Positions 7,931 through 15,167 of a DNA stretch of 64,000 bases are shown piece by piece. The notes under the pieces were generated by a model that was not told the origin of the DNA, ran no database searches, and was given only the letters and a program-made list of their open reading frames with translations. Each line of letters begins with the position of its first letter. Within the stretch, counting starts at the first letter, position 1. Both the position numbers and the translations under genes were made by a program. Source of the DNA: Betaproteobacteria bacterium (GTDB lineage Bacteria > Pseudomonadota > Gammaproteobacteria > Burkholderiales > Eutrophovitaceae); contig CP070643.1 in assembly GCA_020354125.1 (NCBI GenBank), positions 2,301,372 to 2,365,371 of the forward strand, in the 5' to 3' direction.

Positions 7931-8791
7931 TTACTTCGTGTGGCAGGCGAGACAAATAGAGCTGTCCGTATTGTCGATACGCAGGAAGCTCACCGGCGTG
8001 CTGGTGGATGCGTGCGGATCGTGGCAGCTTCCGCATTCTACAAACGGCTCCTCTTGCGCTGCCGGTCCGTCGGTACGCGTGTAGAGGATCATGTCTTGTT
8101 TTTGCCGCCCTGCGCCGCCGCCGGCAGCGGTATTGACCCACCATGCCTGGACAGTATTGATGTTGGCCGTGGCCGGCGTATTGAAATCAGCGTCGCCCAG
8201 AGTGGCACAGGTGACATCTGTGGCCGAACAGCCGCCGCCGCCATATTGGATGCTGATCGGATGATCATCGCGAAGATCTGTACCCAGCATCGGGACCGGA
8301 CCAGGAGTACCGGGATTAGCCGGATCATCCGGATTGACCATTACGCCGATGGCGCCACCGGAAATGGGAATACCGCCGGAATTGAAGCCACCCGAACCGG
8401 GAGTATTGATGACCACATCCATCGCCTGGGTGCCGTCATGACACGACAGACATGCCAGTGACACCGACCCGACCGGCGCCTCTCCGCCATCGAGCGTGCT
8501 CGACGGAAGTGTTGAGTAACGCTGATAGGTGGTGGTCGGCAGTGTCTTGTTCCACAGCGGCGCAGACGCACCCGTATTCGCACCGTGCGGCGTATGGCAG
8601 AACACACACACCTCGGTCGTCGCACCCGTTGTGCTTTGTGCTCCACCTCCAAGGCTCAGATCGTGCTGACTGCCCAGAACCTGCGCAGCCGCTGTCCCCG
8701 CACCGAGCGTTAGTGCAACCCCGACTATGCCGGCAATCAAGACCGCGCCGTTGGCGCGCCAACCGGTCAGTCGTACAAATTTCTCACTCAT
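7931..8791 (-). CDS. tetraheme c-type cytochrome, doubled-CxxCH type
   Basis: This 286-residue exported protein has four heme motifs: CVFCH 62-66, CLSCH 114-118, CGSCH 253-257 and CLACH 280-284. They are arranged as two pairs with the HTPHG and CHDPHAS contexts seen in doubled-CxxCH cytochromes. About 130 residues rich in Gly, Thr, Asn and Pro separate the pairs, which suggests an exposed loop domain. The start has GGGGGG five bases upstream. It is the first gene after the regulator gene and has its own 355-bp upstream region with CRP-like palindromes. As the largest cytochrome next to the barrel, it is a candidate for a barrel-associated electron acceptor or donor; location is not proven. 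Confidence 0.92.
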   Translation of the reverse strand: MSEKFVRLTGWRANGAVLIAGIVGVALTLGAGTAAAQVLGSQHDLSLGGGAQSTTGATTEVCVFCHTPHGANTGASAPLWNKTLPTTTYQRYSTLPSSTLDGGEAPVGSVSLACLSCHDGTQAMDVVINTPGSGGFNSGGIPISGGAIGVMVNPDDPANPGTPGPVPMLGTDLRDDHPISIQYGGGGCSATDVTCATLGDADFNTPATANINTVQAWWVNTAAGGGAGRQKQDMILYTRTDGPAAQEEPFVECGSCHDPHASTSTPVSFLRIDNTDSSICLACHTK

Positions 8792-8936
8792 GATTACCCC
8801 CCATTCATTACTCGACACTCCCGGAAATGTTGAGCAGGCTGCTCTAGTTTTTTTTGCCTTCCGATATGTGCCAAGCAGGTTGTCAAATGACGCTCTCCTT
8901 CTGACTTGAAGCATAAGCTTCCCTCTACGGAGAATC

Positions 8937-8968
8937 TGTGACCACAGTTACACAGTGACAAAGTCACA
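8937..8968. promoter_or_regulatory. CRP/FNR-like palindromic operator cluster
   Basis: Two TGTGAC-type elements face each other here. The inner one, GTGACAAAGTCAC at 8955-8967, is a perfect palindrome (TGTGA-N5-TCACT when extended), one base short of the classical CRP spacing. A further TGTGAC at 8937-8942 pairs with GTCACA at 8963-8968 over a longer distance. The site lies about 150 bp before the tetraheme cytochrome start and just downstream of a CRP/FNR-family gene. Binding by that regulator is inference. Confidence 0.45.
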
Positions 8969-9044
8969 TTTGCCGCCAGCACCGCTCAGCCACAAATACC
9001 CGCGGGAGGGGGGAAGATATCAGCGAGAGTCCTGATTAGTTAAC

Positions 9045-9082
9045 AAGGCAACCGGTAACACGAATAAGGCAACCGGTAACAC
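9045..9082. repeat. two copies of a 17-bp direct repeat
   Basis: AAGGCAACCGGTAACAC occurs at 9045-9061 and again at 9066-9082, separated by four bases. It sits beside the stem-loop after the regulator gene. No function is apparent. Confidence 0.8.
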
Positions 9083-9083
9083 A

Positions 9084-9111
9084 CGCCGATGGAATCGCGC
9101 TTCCATCGGCG
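9084..9111 (-). terminator. stem-loop after the regulator gene
   Basis: CGCCGATGGAA (9084-9094) pairs perfectly with 9101-9111 around a 6-base loop, 36 bases after the regulator stop codon on the minus strand. No U-run follows, so it may be an mRNA 3'-end stabiliser or a weak terminator instead of a classical intrinsic terminator. Confidence 0.5.
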
Positions 9112-9146
9112 CCAGATTATTGAATCGAATTCCAACCAGGGGCGTC

Positions 9147-9839
9147 TTAGCCGCGAAGAGACTCCAGCGCTTTGCGATCGAGCAGCGTGACGCGACCCCG
9201 TCCAAGGTCAACCGCACCCATGCGCTCGAATTCTCGCAGTAAACGACTCACTACCTCGCGCGCCGTACTGAGATCCGCCGCGATCTGCTCGTGTGTGGCA
9301 ACCACCACCGGTGATTTTTCCGCGGACTGGGCGAACTTGTCAATCAAATAGCCCGCCAAGCGCTGGTCGAGCTTGCCGAAGCTGATCTCATGTATCTGCT
9401 GGAACACCTCTACGTAACGCCCGGCGAGACCATGAATCATGAAATCACGCACACCATCATCCATCGACATCCACTTCTTGAAGTCGCGAACCGGTAGCGT
9501 GACCGCATGCAGGTCTGAATCGACAACAGCGGTGGCCGGTACCGGCATGTCAAGCAAAGACGACAGCAAGTTGATCGGGCAGGTTTCGCCCGGACCTACG
9601 TGATACAGGGTAATTTCACGCCCGGTATTCTCGTTGGCAATGTAAACGCGGATGGCCCCGGATCCGACCAGCGCGACATAGTTGGAGCCGCCACCTCGAT
9701 CAAACAAGATCGTACCTTCCGGTATTTTCGCTTCATTCGATACCTGTAGTATTTCAGCCTGTAAATCGGCACTGGCATCGCAAAAAAACGGATACTGCTC
9801 CATAAAGCGAATTTTGTTCGCAAAGGCGGCTCTGTCCAC
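9147..9839 (-). CDS. CRP/FNR-family transcriptional regulator
   Basis: This 230-residue protein has a cyclic-nucleotide-binding-like beta-roll domain (residues ~15-120, with IPEGTILFDRGGGSNYVALVGSG), a dimerisation helix and a C-terminal Crp-type winged helix (HEQIAADLSTAREVVSRLLREFE). The recognition helix carries E-V-V-S-R, the ExxSR pattern by which FNR reads TTGAT half-sites. It lacks the four-cysteine iron-sulfur set of FNR; only two cysteines are in the sensor region, so the signal is unknown. I chose the GTG six bases after a perfect AGGAGG. A longer frame would run into the upstream NHL gene. It lies inside the cytochrome locus and is the obvious candidate for its control. Confidence 0.9.
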   Translation of the reverse strand: MDRAAFANKIRFMEQYPFFCDASADLQAEILQVSNEAKIPEGTILFDRGGGSNYVALVGSGAIRVYIANENTGREITLYHVGPGETCPINLLSSLLDMPVPATAVVDSDLHAVTLPVRDFKKWMSMDDGVRDFMIHGLAGRYVEVFQQIHEISFGKLDQRLAGYLIDKFAQSAEKSPVVVATHEQIAADLSTAREVVSRLLREFERMGAVDLGRGRVTLLDRKALESLRG

Positions 9840-9882
9840 CACTTTCCTCCTAGAGGCGAGCTTGCCTGCTCGCCGTTTGACA

Positions 9883-11070
9883 CTACCGTGATTCGTCGTC
9901 TTGAGCGCGCGCGGCATCCTCATTCACCTTTTCGGCCAGATAGCCGTCCTCCCGAGCGAGTTCCGCAGGCCGATAAATATCAATTTTACGGAAAAACTGG
10001 TCGACAAAGTAGACGCGTCCGTCCTCATCAACGTCGATTCCTGCCGGCAGTGAGTAGCGCGCCGGACCAGGCTGATTGGAGCGGCCACCGACAAACAACA
10101 GCAACTGTCCCTCCGTGTTGAAAATCTGGAAATTTCCAAATGCGGTGTCGGAGACGTAGATATTCCCGGCAGGGTCCGCCGCAATGCCTTTCGGCCGGCT
10201 GAATTGTCCGAACTGCGCGCCAAGTGATCCAAATGTGCGGACAAAGGCTCCATTCTCGTCAAGAATCTGCACCCGAAAATTACCCCCATCGACAATGTAC
10301 AGCTTGCCGTCCGCAGAAAGCTCCACGTCGCGCGGCAGATTGAATTGCCCCTCGTCGGTCCCTCGAGTTCCGATGTCACGCAGATGCTCGCCGCTGACAG
10401 CATCGAACACCCTGATCCGGTGCTCCTGGCTGGACACGCCACCGGTATCGACAGCGTACACCCGCGACCCGTCGGAATTGACAGTCAGGTGCGATAAGAA
10501 TCTGAACCAGTCCGGGCCACCAACGGCATTGACAAAGGCGCCGGATTTCTCATAGATCATCACTCGTTGCAGGCTGGCGTCGGCGACGTACAACCGGCAC
10601 TGCGCATCGGTGGCCAGACCGAGCGGCTTGTAGAGAGCGCCGGGCTCGTCGTCACCAATCCTGTAAAACCGCCGCGCCGGAAAATCGAACACCAGGACTC
10701 GCCGGCGAACAGTGTCGCTGACATAGACAGTGCCTCGACAAACACTGACATCGAATGGTTTTACAAAGCCTTCGCCACGCTTGATCTCCCCCGTGATCAT
10801 CTCACGCCAGGAGTCCTTCTTATCTGCTGTTACCTGCGTGCTCGACACCAGTGTCATCTCGTAGATCAGCCGCGGCTGTTCTGGCGGAGGCGGAAATGCC
10901 AAAGGCGCCTTCTCCGTGCTTTCCTCCGGTGCGCTGGCACACGCGCCCGTCAACGCGACCGCCAGCAGTATCGCCGAACTCCGGAAGATCCTTGCTTTGC
11001 GCCAACGGCCGTGCCAGATTACACTTGCGAGACCTAGCCAGGCACACTGTTTCATGCCACAGTAAATCAT
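9883..11070 (-). CDS. NHL-repeat beta-propeller lipoprotein
   Basis: This 395-residue protein has an unusually long N-terminus of about 43 residues before lipobox AVALTGAC. NHL blades follow: VYVSDTVRRRVLVFDF, LYVADASLQRVMIYEK, LYIVDGGNFRVQILDENG, IYVSDTAFGNFQIFN and VYFVDQFFRKIDIYR, about six in all. GGAGGT nine bases before the first ATG supports the long form. It is the promoter-proximal gene of the cytochrome series and shares a 47-bp divergent gap with the diheme cytochrome. It probably forms a surface or periplasmic propeller associated with the electron-transfer proteins. This association is inferred from context. Confidence 0.9.
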   Translation of the reverse strand: MIYCGMKQCAWLGLASVIWHGRWRKARIFRSSAILLAVALTGACASAPEESTEKAPLAFPPPPEQPRLIYEMTLVSSTQVTADKKDSWREMITGEIKRGEGFVKPFDVSVCRGTVYVSDTVRRRVLVFDFPARRFYRIGDDEPGALYKPLGLATDAQCRLYVADASLQRVMIYEKSGAFVNAVGGPDWFRFLSHLTVNSDGSRVYAVDTGGVSSQEHRIRVFDAVSGEHLRDIGTRGTDEGQFNLPRDVELSADGKLYIVDGGNFRVQILDENGAFVRTFGSLGAQFGQFSRPKGIAADPAGNIYVSDTAFGNFQIFNTEGQLLLFVGGRSNQPGPARYSLPAGIDVDEDGRVYFVDQFFRKIDIYRPAELAREDGYLAEKVNEDAARAQDDESR

Positions 11071-11117
11071 CTGAACAAAACCTCCATCCGCTTTGCGACC
11101 CAGGCCATTCCAGTCAC

Positions 11118-11843
11118 ATGCGCACTCTTCAACTCTGTCTTCGTTTCGGCGCCACCGTTCTCGCTCTGGCCTCGTTGGGCATCACCGAAACAGGGGCGGA
11201 GGAACCGGGCGCCGCTGAGCTCTATCATCAGTATTGCTCGGTTTGCCACGGTGACCACGGCGACGGCCGTTCGCGTGCACGCCACGGGTTGATTCCACCA
11301 CCGCGAGATTTTACGAGCGCGGAGTCGAGTTCCACGTTGACCCGCGATCGGATGCTGAAGGCTGTTCTCGACGGCCGCCCGGGAACAGCGATGACAGGAT
11401 GGCGTACGAGATTGACACAGGAACAGGCACTCGCCGTGGTCGATTACATCCGCGAACGCTTTATGCAACCCGGCGTAAAAAAACCCAATGCGGCCGCGCA
11501 AGCTGCGCCGGCGAAACAAAATCGCGCGCCCTCGTCGGCACCGCGTGGCGATTTTGAATCTGGGAGAGTACTTTACGCAGGCAACTGTGCAACTTGTCAT
11601 GGTCTGAAAGGCGACGGCGATGGGCCGCGTGCCTATTTCATTTTTCCAAAGCCGCGTAATTTTCTCGCCGAGGAGACGCGGCGCAGCATCGACCGGGAGA
11701 AACTCCTCGCCGGAATCAGAGACGGCGTGCCGGGCCGCGAGATGCCGGCGTGGCGCCACGTGTTCACTGAGAGCCAGATCGCTGACGTCAGCGAATATGT
11801 CTATCGCGCATTTTTGAGGCCCGACAGCAAAGCCCGGCGCTGA
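11118..11843 (+). CDS. diheme cytochrome c, two fused class I domains
   Basis: This 241-residue exported protein has two tandem cytochrome c domains. The first has CSVCH at 40-44 with GTAMTGW as Met-ligand region; the second has CATCH at 157-161 with GREMPAW. A Pro/Ala-rich linker of about 30 residues joins them. Each domain shows the usual HGxxGDG after the heme motif and ends with a VVDYIR- or VSEYVY-type helix. It is the only gene on the plus strand in this part of the locus. It diverges from the NHL lipoprotein and converges on the propeller genes. The longer frame upstream is not signal-like. A soluble periplasmic electron carrier is likely. Confidence 0.92.
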   Translation: MRTLQLCLRFGATVLALASLGITETGAEEPGAAELYHQYCSVCHGDHGDGRSRARHGLIPPPRDFTSAESSSTLTRDRMLKAVLDGRPGTAMTGWRTRLTQEQALAVVDYIRERFMQPGVKKPNAAAQAAPAKQNRAPSSAPRGDFESGRVLYAGNCATCHGLKGDGDGPRAYFIFPKPRNFLAEETRRSIDREKLLAGIRDGVPGREMPAWRHVFTESQIADVSEYVYRAFLRPDSKARR

Positions 11844-11887
11844 ACATGACGGGGTCTCAGTCGGAAACGGCGCACCAACCGGCTGCA

Positions 11888-13018
11888 TCACAACAAGCCC
11901 CCAAGACGTGCGACACCGCCGTAGCTACCAACCCACAGGCTGCCATCGTTTCCGGCTGCCATGGAAAACACGTTATTGGCGAACAGCCCATCTTCCATGG
12001 TGTAGTGCTCAAAGCTACGCCCGTCGAAACGCGCCATTCCCTTGTTGGTGCCTATCCACAAGCGGCCCTTGCGGTCCTCGTAGAGCATGAAAACGTGATT
12101 TCCGGGCAGGCCGTCCTCGACGGTAAAGGTACGCCAGCGCGTGCCATCGAAATGTGACAGACCACCACCCCAGGTTCCGCACCACACCGTCCCGTCGCGC
12201 GATACGGCCAAGGCGACGACATAATTCGGGTTATAGGCCACATCGACATTCTGCAATCCCATCTCCTGCTTCTGCCGGGCGTGATGCTCGGAGAATCTGG
12301 CTGGGTCGTGCATGTCGGTAATGTGTCTGCGCACTTTTTCATAAGGCGCACCGAGACCGTCTTCGTGCTTCCAATTACTCCATTGCCCGTCTTGATATCG
12401 GGCAAGTCCGCCCTCGGTGGCAAACCAAACTGTGTCATCCTTGCCCTGGGCAATGGCATATACCCAATCGTTGGGCAAACCGCCACCGGTATTCTGCACA
12501 TCGAAGGTGTCCCATTTCGATGGGTCATCCAGTGCACCATCGCGAACCCGGTTGGCTCCCGACCAGGTTGCAATCCAGATGTCGCCGGTACTCGATTCGA
12601 GTACCGAGTAAACAAAAGCGTCCGCCAGGCCTTCCGGCACGTTGTAGATGTCCCAGCCGCCTTCCGGCTTCAACAACGCCAGCCCGCCACCGTAGGTCCC
12701 CACCGCGAGGCGTCCGTTGATGCGGTTGATATGAAATATTCCGTTGGCCAGCAACCCGCTGCGAATATCGAGAAGTTCATACTCATCGGCTTCCGTGTCG
12801 TAGCGCACCACGCCGCCCGATGTACCAACCCAGAGAACACCTCCGTCCATCATCATCGCCTTGACGTTGCGGTCGCCAACCCGAAAGTGGCTGAAACTCT
12901 TCGCCTGTTGCCATTTCGGATGCGGTGCATTCTGCTGCGGCTGCTCACGCCCTATCATGCCGAGCACTCCGATGACACCAAACAGGACAACAAGACTTGA
13001 CCAGACGCCGATTTTCAT
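11888..13018 (-). CDS. membrane-anchored regulator-type beta-propeller
   Basis: This 376-residue protein has one N-terminal membrane segment (SSLVVLFGVIGVLGMIG). Its body is made of two-component-regulator propeller repeats: LWVGTSGGVVRYD, IWIATWSGANRV, VWFATEGGLARY, VWCGTWGGGLSHFDG, LWIGTNKGMARFDG and LWVGSYGGVARL. In hybrid sensor kinases such blades form the sensory domain, but here there is no kinase, receiver or DNA-binding domain. It overlaps its paralog upstream by ATGA. The chain upstream of that leads to a monoheme cytochrome and the ccm genes, so it is probably exported and functionally tied to cytochromes. Its ligand or partner is unknown. Confidence 0.88.
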   Translation of the reverse strand: MKIGVWSSLVVLFGVIGVLGMIGREQPQQNAPHPKWQQAKSFSHFRVGDRNVKAMMMDGGVLWVGTSGGVVRYDTEADEYELLDIRSGLLANGIFHINRINGRLAVGTYGGGLALLKPEGGWDIYNVPEGLADAFVYSVLESSTGDIWIATWSGANRVRDGALDDPSKWDTFDVQNTGGGLPNDWVYAIAQGKDDTVWFATEGGLARYQDGQWSNWKHEDGLGAPYEKVRRHITDMHDPARFSEHHARQKQEMGLQNVDVAYNPNYVVALAVSRDGTVWCGTWGGGLSHFDGTRWRTFTVEDGLPGNHVFMLYEDRKGRLWIGTNKGMARFDGRSFEHYTMEDGLFANNVFSMAAGNDGSLWVGSYGGVARLGGLL

Positions 13019-14115
13019 TGACGAACTTCCTCCTTTTTCGCGGGACGGCCAAGCCGGACGACACCATTTTTGGTGCCTACCCAGACATCACCGTTCGGTG
13101 CCGTCGCGATCGCATAGACGTCGTCGCCGGTGAGGCCCGAGCTCCTCGTATAACTGTTCCACTTCTTCCCGTCGAAGCGGCTCAATCCATGGTTGGTGCC
13201 AAACCACATGGCACCGGACGGGTCCTGACCGATGCTGTAGACGATATTGCCGGCAAGACCGTCATCGACCGTGAAATTGCGCCATGACTTGCCATCGAAC
13301 CGCGCCACGCCACCACCCCAAGTACCCGCCCAGATCGCGCCGTCAGGCGAGGCATGCACTGCAAATACATAATTGGGATTGTAGGTTTCACCGCCATCGG
13401 CCAGCACCGACAGGTCGTGACGCGTTCGTGTTCCCAGGCCGGTGTTGCCGCTGAACGGAAGATTGCCCGTATTGGCTGCGCCAAGCCCGTCGTCATGGGT
13501 CCAGTGCTGCCACGAAGTCCCGTTGTACATGGAAATTCCACCCTCGGTGCCAAACCAGATTTGCTGCTTCGCATCGATGGCAATCCCATACACCCATTCG
13601 TTAACCAATTCCTTCACATAATTGGTGAACTCCAACGTTTTCAGGTTGAGTTTCGACGCGCCCGCCCAGGTGCCAACCCAAAGATGCTCTCCCTGTTGTG
13701 CAAACGCATAGATCCAGTAATCGGCAAGACCGTGCAGCGGAAAGAAAACCTTCCAGTCTCCTGCCCGGTAACGCGACATGCCCCCGGCATTCGTACCGAA
13801 CCACTTGTAGCCATCGCTATCAATACCAATCGCGAAGACGTATTCGTTGGCGAGACCATCCCGACGCGTAAATGTATTGTGCATCTCGGACGTCGACAGG
13901 CCGACTTCGACGACACCAACGGAGGTTCCCACCCACAGCCGATCGGCTGCGGGCTCGATCGCCAGCGAACGCACGAACACGTTTTCGCCGACATTGAACG
14001 ATTCGATAAACGCCGGCGGCGCGGTCGCTGTCGATGAAGTCTTATCGCCTTGTTCAGAACAGCCACCGAGCAGGCCCAGAAGCAGCAGAGACAGACTTGA
14101 AATTCGCTTTGTCAT
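13015..14115 (-). CDS. regulator-type beta-propeller lipoprotein
   Basis: This 366-residue lipoprotein has signal LLLLGLLGGCS, then repeated propeller blades (LWVGTSVGVVEVG, KWFGTNAGGMSRYR, IWFGTEGGISMYNG, IWAGTWGGGVARFDG, MWFGTNHGLSRFDG, VWVGTKNGVVRLG). It is a paralog of the following gene. Like that gene it has no signalling output domain. Start and stop overlap neighbours by ATGA on both sides: the monoheme cytochrome c upstream and the second propeller downstream. This indicates tight co-expression with a cytochrome. Confidence 0.9.
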   Translation of the reverse strand: MTKRISSLSLLLLGLLGGCSEQGDKTSSTATAPPAFIESFNVGENVFVRSLAIEPAADRLWVGTSVGVVEVGLSTSEMHNTFTRRDGLANEYVFAIGIDSDGYKWFGTNAGGMSRYRAGDWKVFFPLHGLADYWIYAFAQQGEHLWVGTWAGASKLNLKTLEFTNYVKELVNEWVYGIAIDAKQQIWFGTEGGISMYNGTSWQHWTHDDGLGAANTGNLPFSGNTGLGTRTRHDLSVLADGGETYNPNYVFAVHASPDGAIWAGTWGGGVARFDGKSWRNFTVDDGLAGNIVYSIGQDPSGAMWFGTNHGLSRFDGKKWNSYTRSSGLTGDDVYAIATAPNGDVWVGTKNGVVRLGRPAKKEEVRQ

Positions 14116-14423
14116 CTCTGCAACGTCCGCAAATAGGCCACCACATCCAGCAATTCGGTATTGGACAGAATTCCCAGGAAGGATGGCATTCCTCCTTTCC
14201 CGGAACGCAGCGTTTGCGCAATTGTCACGTCCGGCGCCATCAAGCCCTGACCCCTGGCGAAATCCGGTGCATTCGCCACAACGCCGCGCCCGTCAGCACC
14301 ATGACAACTGATGCAGTACCGCTCGTACGCTTGCCGACCGCTCGCCGGGTCAGCCGCCTTTGAAACAACAGGCGCGAACGCCGTACTAAGGCCAAATAAA
14401 AACAGCAAAAACAAAACTCTCAT
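14112..14423 (-). CDS. monoheme cytochrome c, class I
   Basis: This 103-residue protein has a signal peptide of about 23 residues and a single class I cytochrome c domain. CISCH at 37-41 is followed by GADGRGV. The Met-ligand region is GKGGMPSFLG, and the last helix is ELLDVVAYLRTL. Size and layout match small cytochromes of the c551/c552 type. It carries one electron in the periplasm. Its stop codon overlaps the start of the propeller lipoprotein, and it lies 66 bp after the Sel1-repeat gene of the ccm series. Confidence 0.93.
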   Translation of the reverse strand: MRVLFLLFLFGLSTAFAPVVSKAADPASGRQAYERYCISCHGADGRGVVANAPDFARGQGLMAPDVTIAQTLRSGKGGMPSFLGILSNTELLDVVAYLRTLQR

Positions 14424-14489
14424 TTGCCGACCATTTCTTTCATGAGCTACGATTTAAGTCTCAACGACTGAAGACCTTGGATACAAGTT

Positions 14490-15167
14490 TCAATTTGTCG
14501 CGGTCGACTCCGCGCCACCCAGCCTTTTCTGCCATTTTGCCGCCTCGGCTTCGTCAACGTCCAAACCCAGTTCGCCCTTGCGATAGGCGTTGGCCATACG
14601 CAGCACCGCTTGCTGTTCACCCAGTCCGGCAGCCTGGCGCCAGTAACCGAGTGACAACGGCAGATCGACCTCGACTTCTTCTAACCCCTTTTCGTAAGTG
14701 CGGGCGAGCAACACAATGGAAGGCAGATTGTCCTGTTCGGCCGCTTTCTTCATCAGCGCCAGGGCTTGCTCAACATCCCGCGTTACCCCCTCGCCGTTCA
14801 GGTACATCTGCGCCAGCCCGTGCTGTCCCACCGGGTCACCCTGCTCTGCCGCCTTGCGATACCAGATCACCGCCTGCTCGTTCTCCTCGGCCATGTCATA
14901 TATGTAGCCGAGCCGTGCCTGCGCATAGGAATCACCCATTCCGGCCGCCTTTTGGTACCACTGAAGTGCATCGACGATGTCCCCGCGGCTGTAGGCAACA
15001 TCGCCACGCGCCGAGATAGCAGCAACGTCTTCTTCAGCGGAGGAGATCCCGACCGAAAGGCACCACCATGACGTCAGCAAAACCACCAGGAAGCCGAATC
15101 CTTTTATCCAACTAGCCTTACTTCGCATTTCGCCAGAACCCGAATATGAATTAATACGTGTCTTCAT
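14490..15167 (-). CDS. Sel1-repeat (TPR-like) periplasmic protein
   Basis: This 225-residue protein has a signal or anchor segment (WIKGFGFLVVLLTSWWCLSVG). Sel1-type repeats of about 36 residues follow: ALQWYQKAAGMGDSYAQARLGYIYD, AVIWYRKAAEQGDPVGQHGLAQMYLNGEGV, ALALMKKAAEQDNLPSIVLLARTYEKG and SLGYWRQAAGLGEQQAVLRMANAYRKGELG. Such repeats mediate protein contacts. The start overlaps the ccmI stop (ATGA), so it is part of the ccm transcript and may help cytochrome assembly. That role is inference. Confidence 0.88.
   Translation of the reverse strand: MKTRINSYSGSGEMRSKASWIKGFGFLVVLLTSWWCLSVGISSAEEDVAAISARGDVAYSRGDIVDALQWYQKAAGMGDSYAQARLGYIYDMAEENEQAVIWYRKAAEQGDPVGQHGLAQMYLNGEGVTRDVEQALALMKKAAEQDNLPSIVLLARTYEKGLEEVEVDLPLSLGYWRQAAGLGEQQAVLRMANAYRKGELGLDVDEAEAAKWQKRLGGAESTATN

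Larger units (their letters stand above)
8792..9146. other. intergenic region upstream of the tetraheme cytochrome
   Basis: These 355 bases lie between the regulator gene stop and the tetraheme cytochrome start. They hold a cluster of CRP/FNR-like palindromes (8937-8968), a directly repeated 17-mer (9045-9061 and 9066-9082) and a perfect 11-bp stem-loop (9084-9111) just after the regulator stop. No convincing open reading frame is seen. Confidence 0.7.

Noticed and set aside
10851..11117. Upstream extension of the diheme cytochrome frame
   Set aside because: It would add 89 residues with no domain, covers the opposite-strand NHL gene start, and hides a normal signal peptide beginning at 11118.
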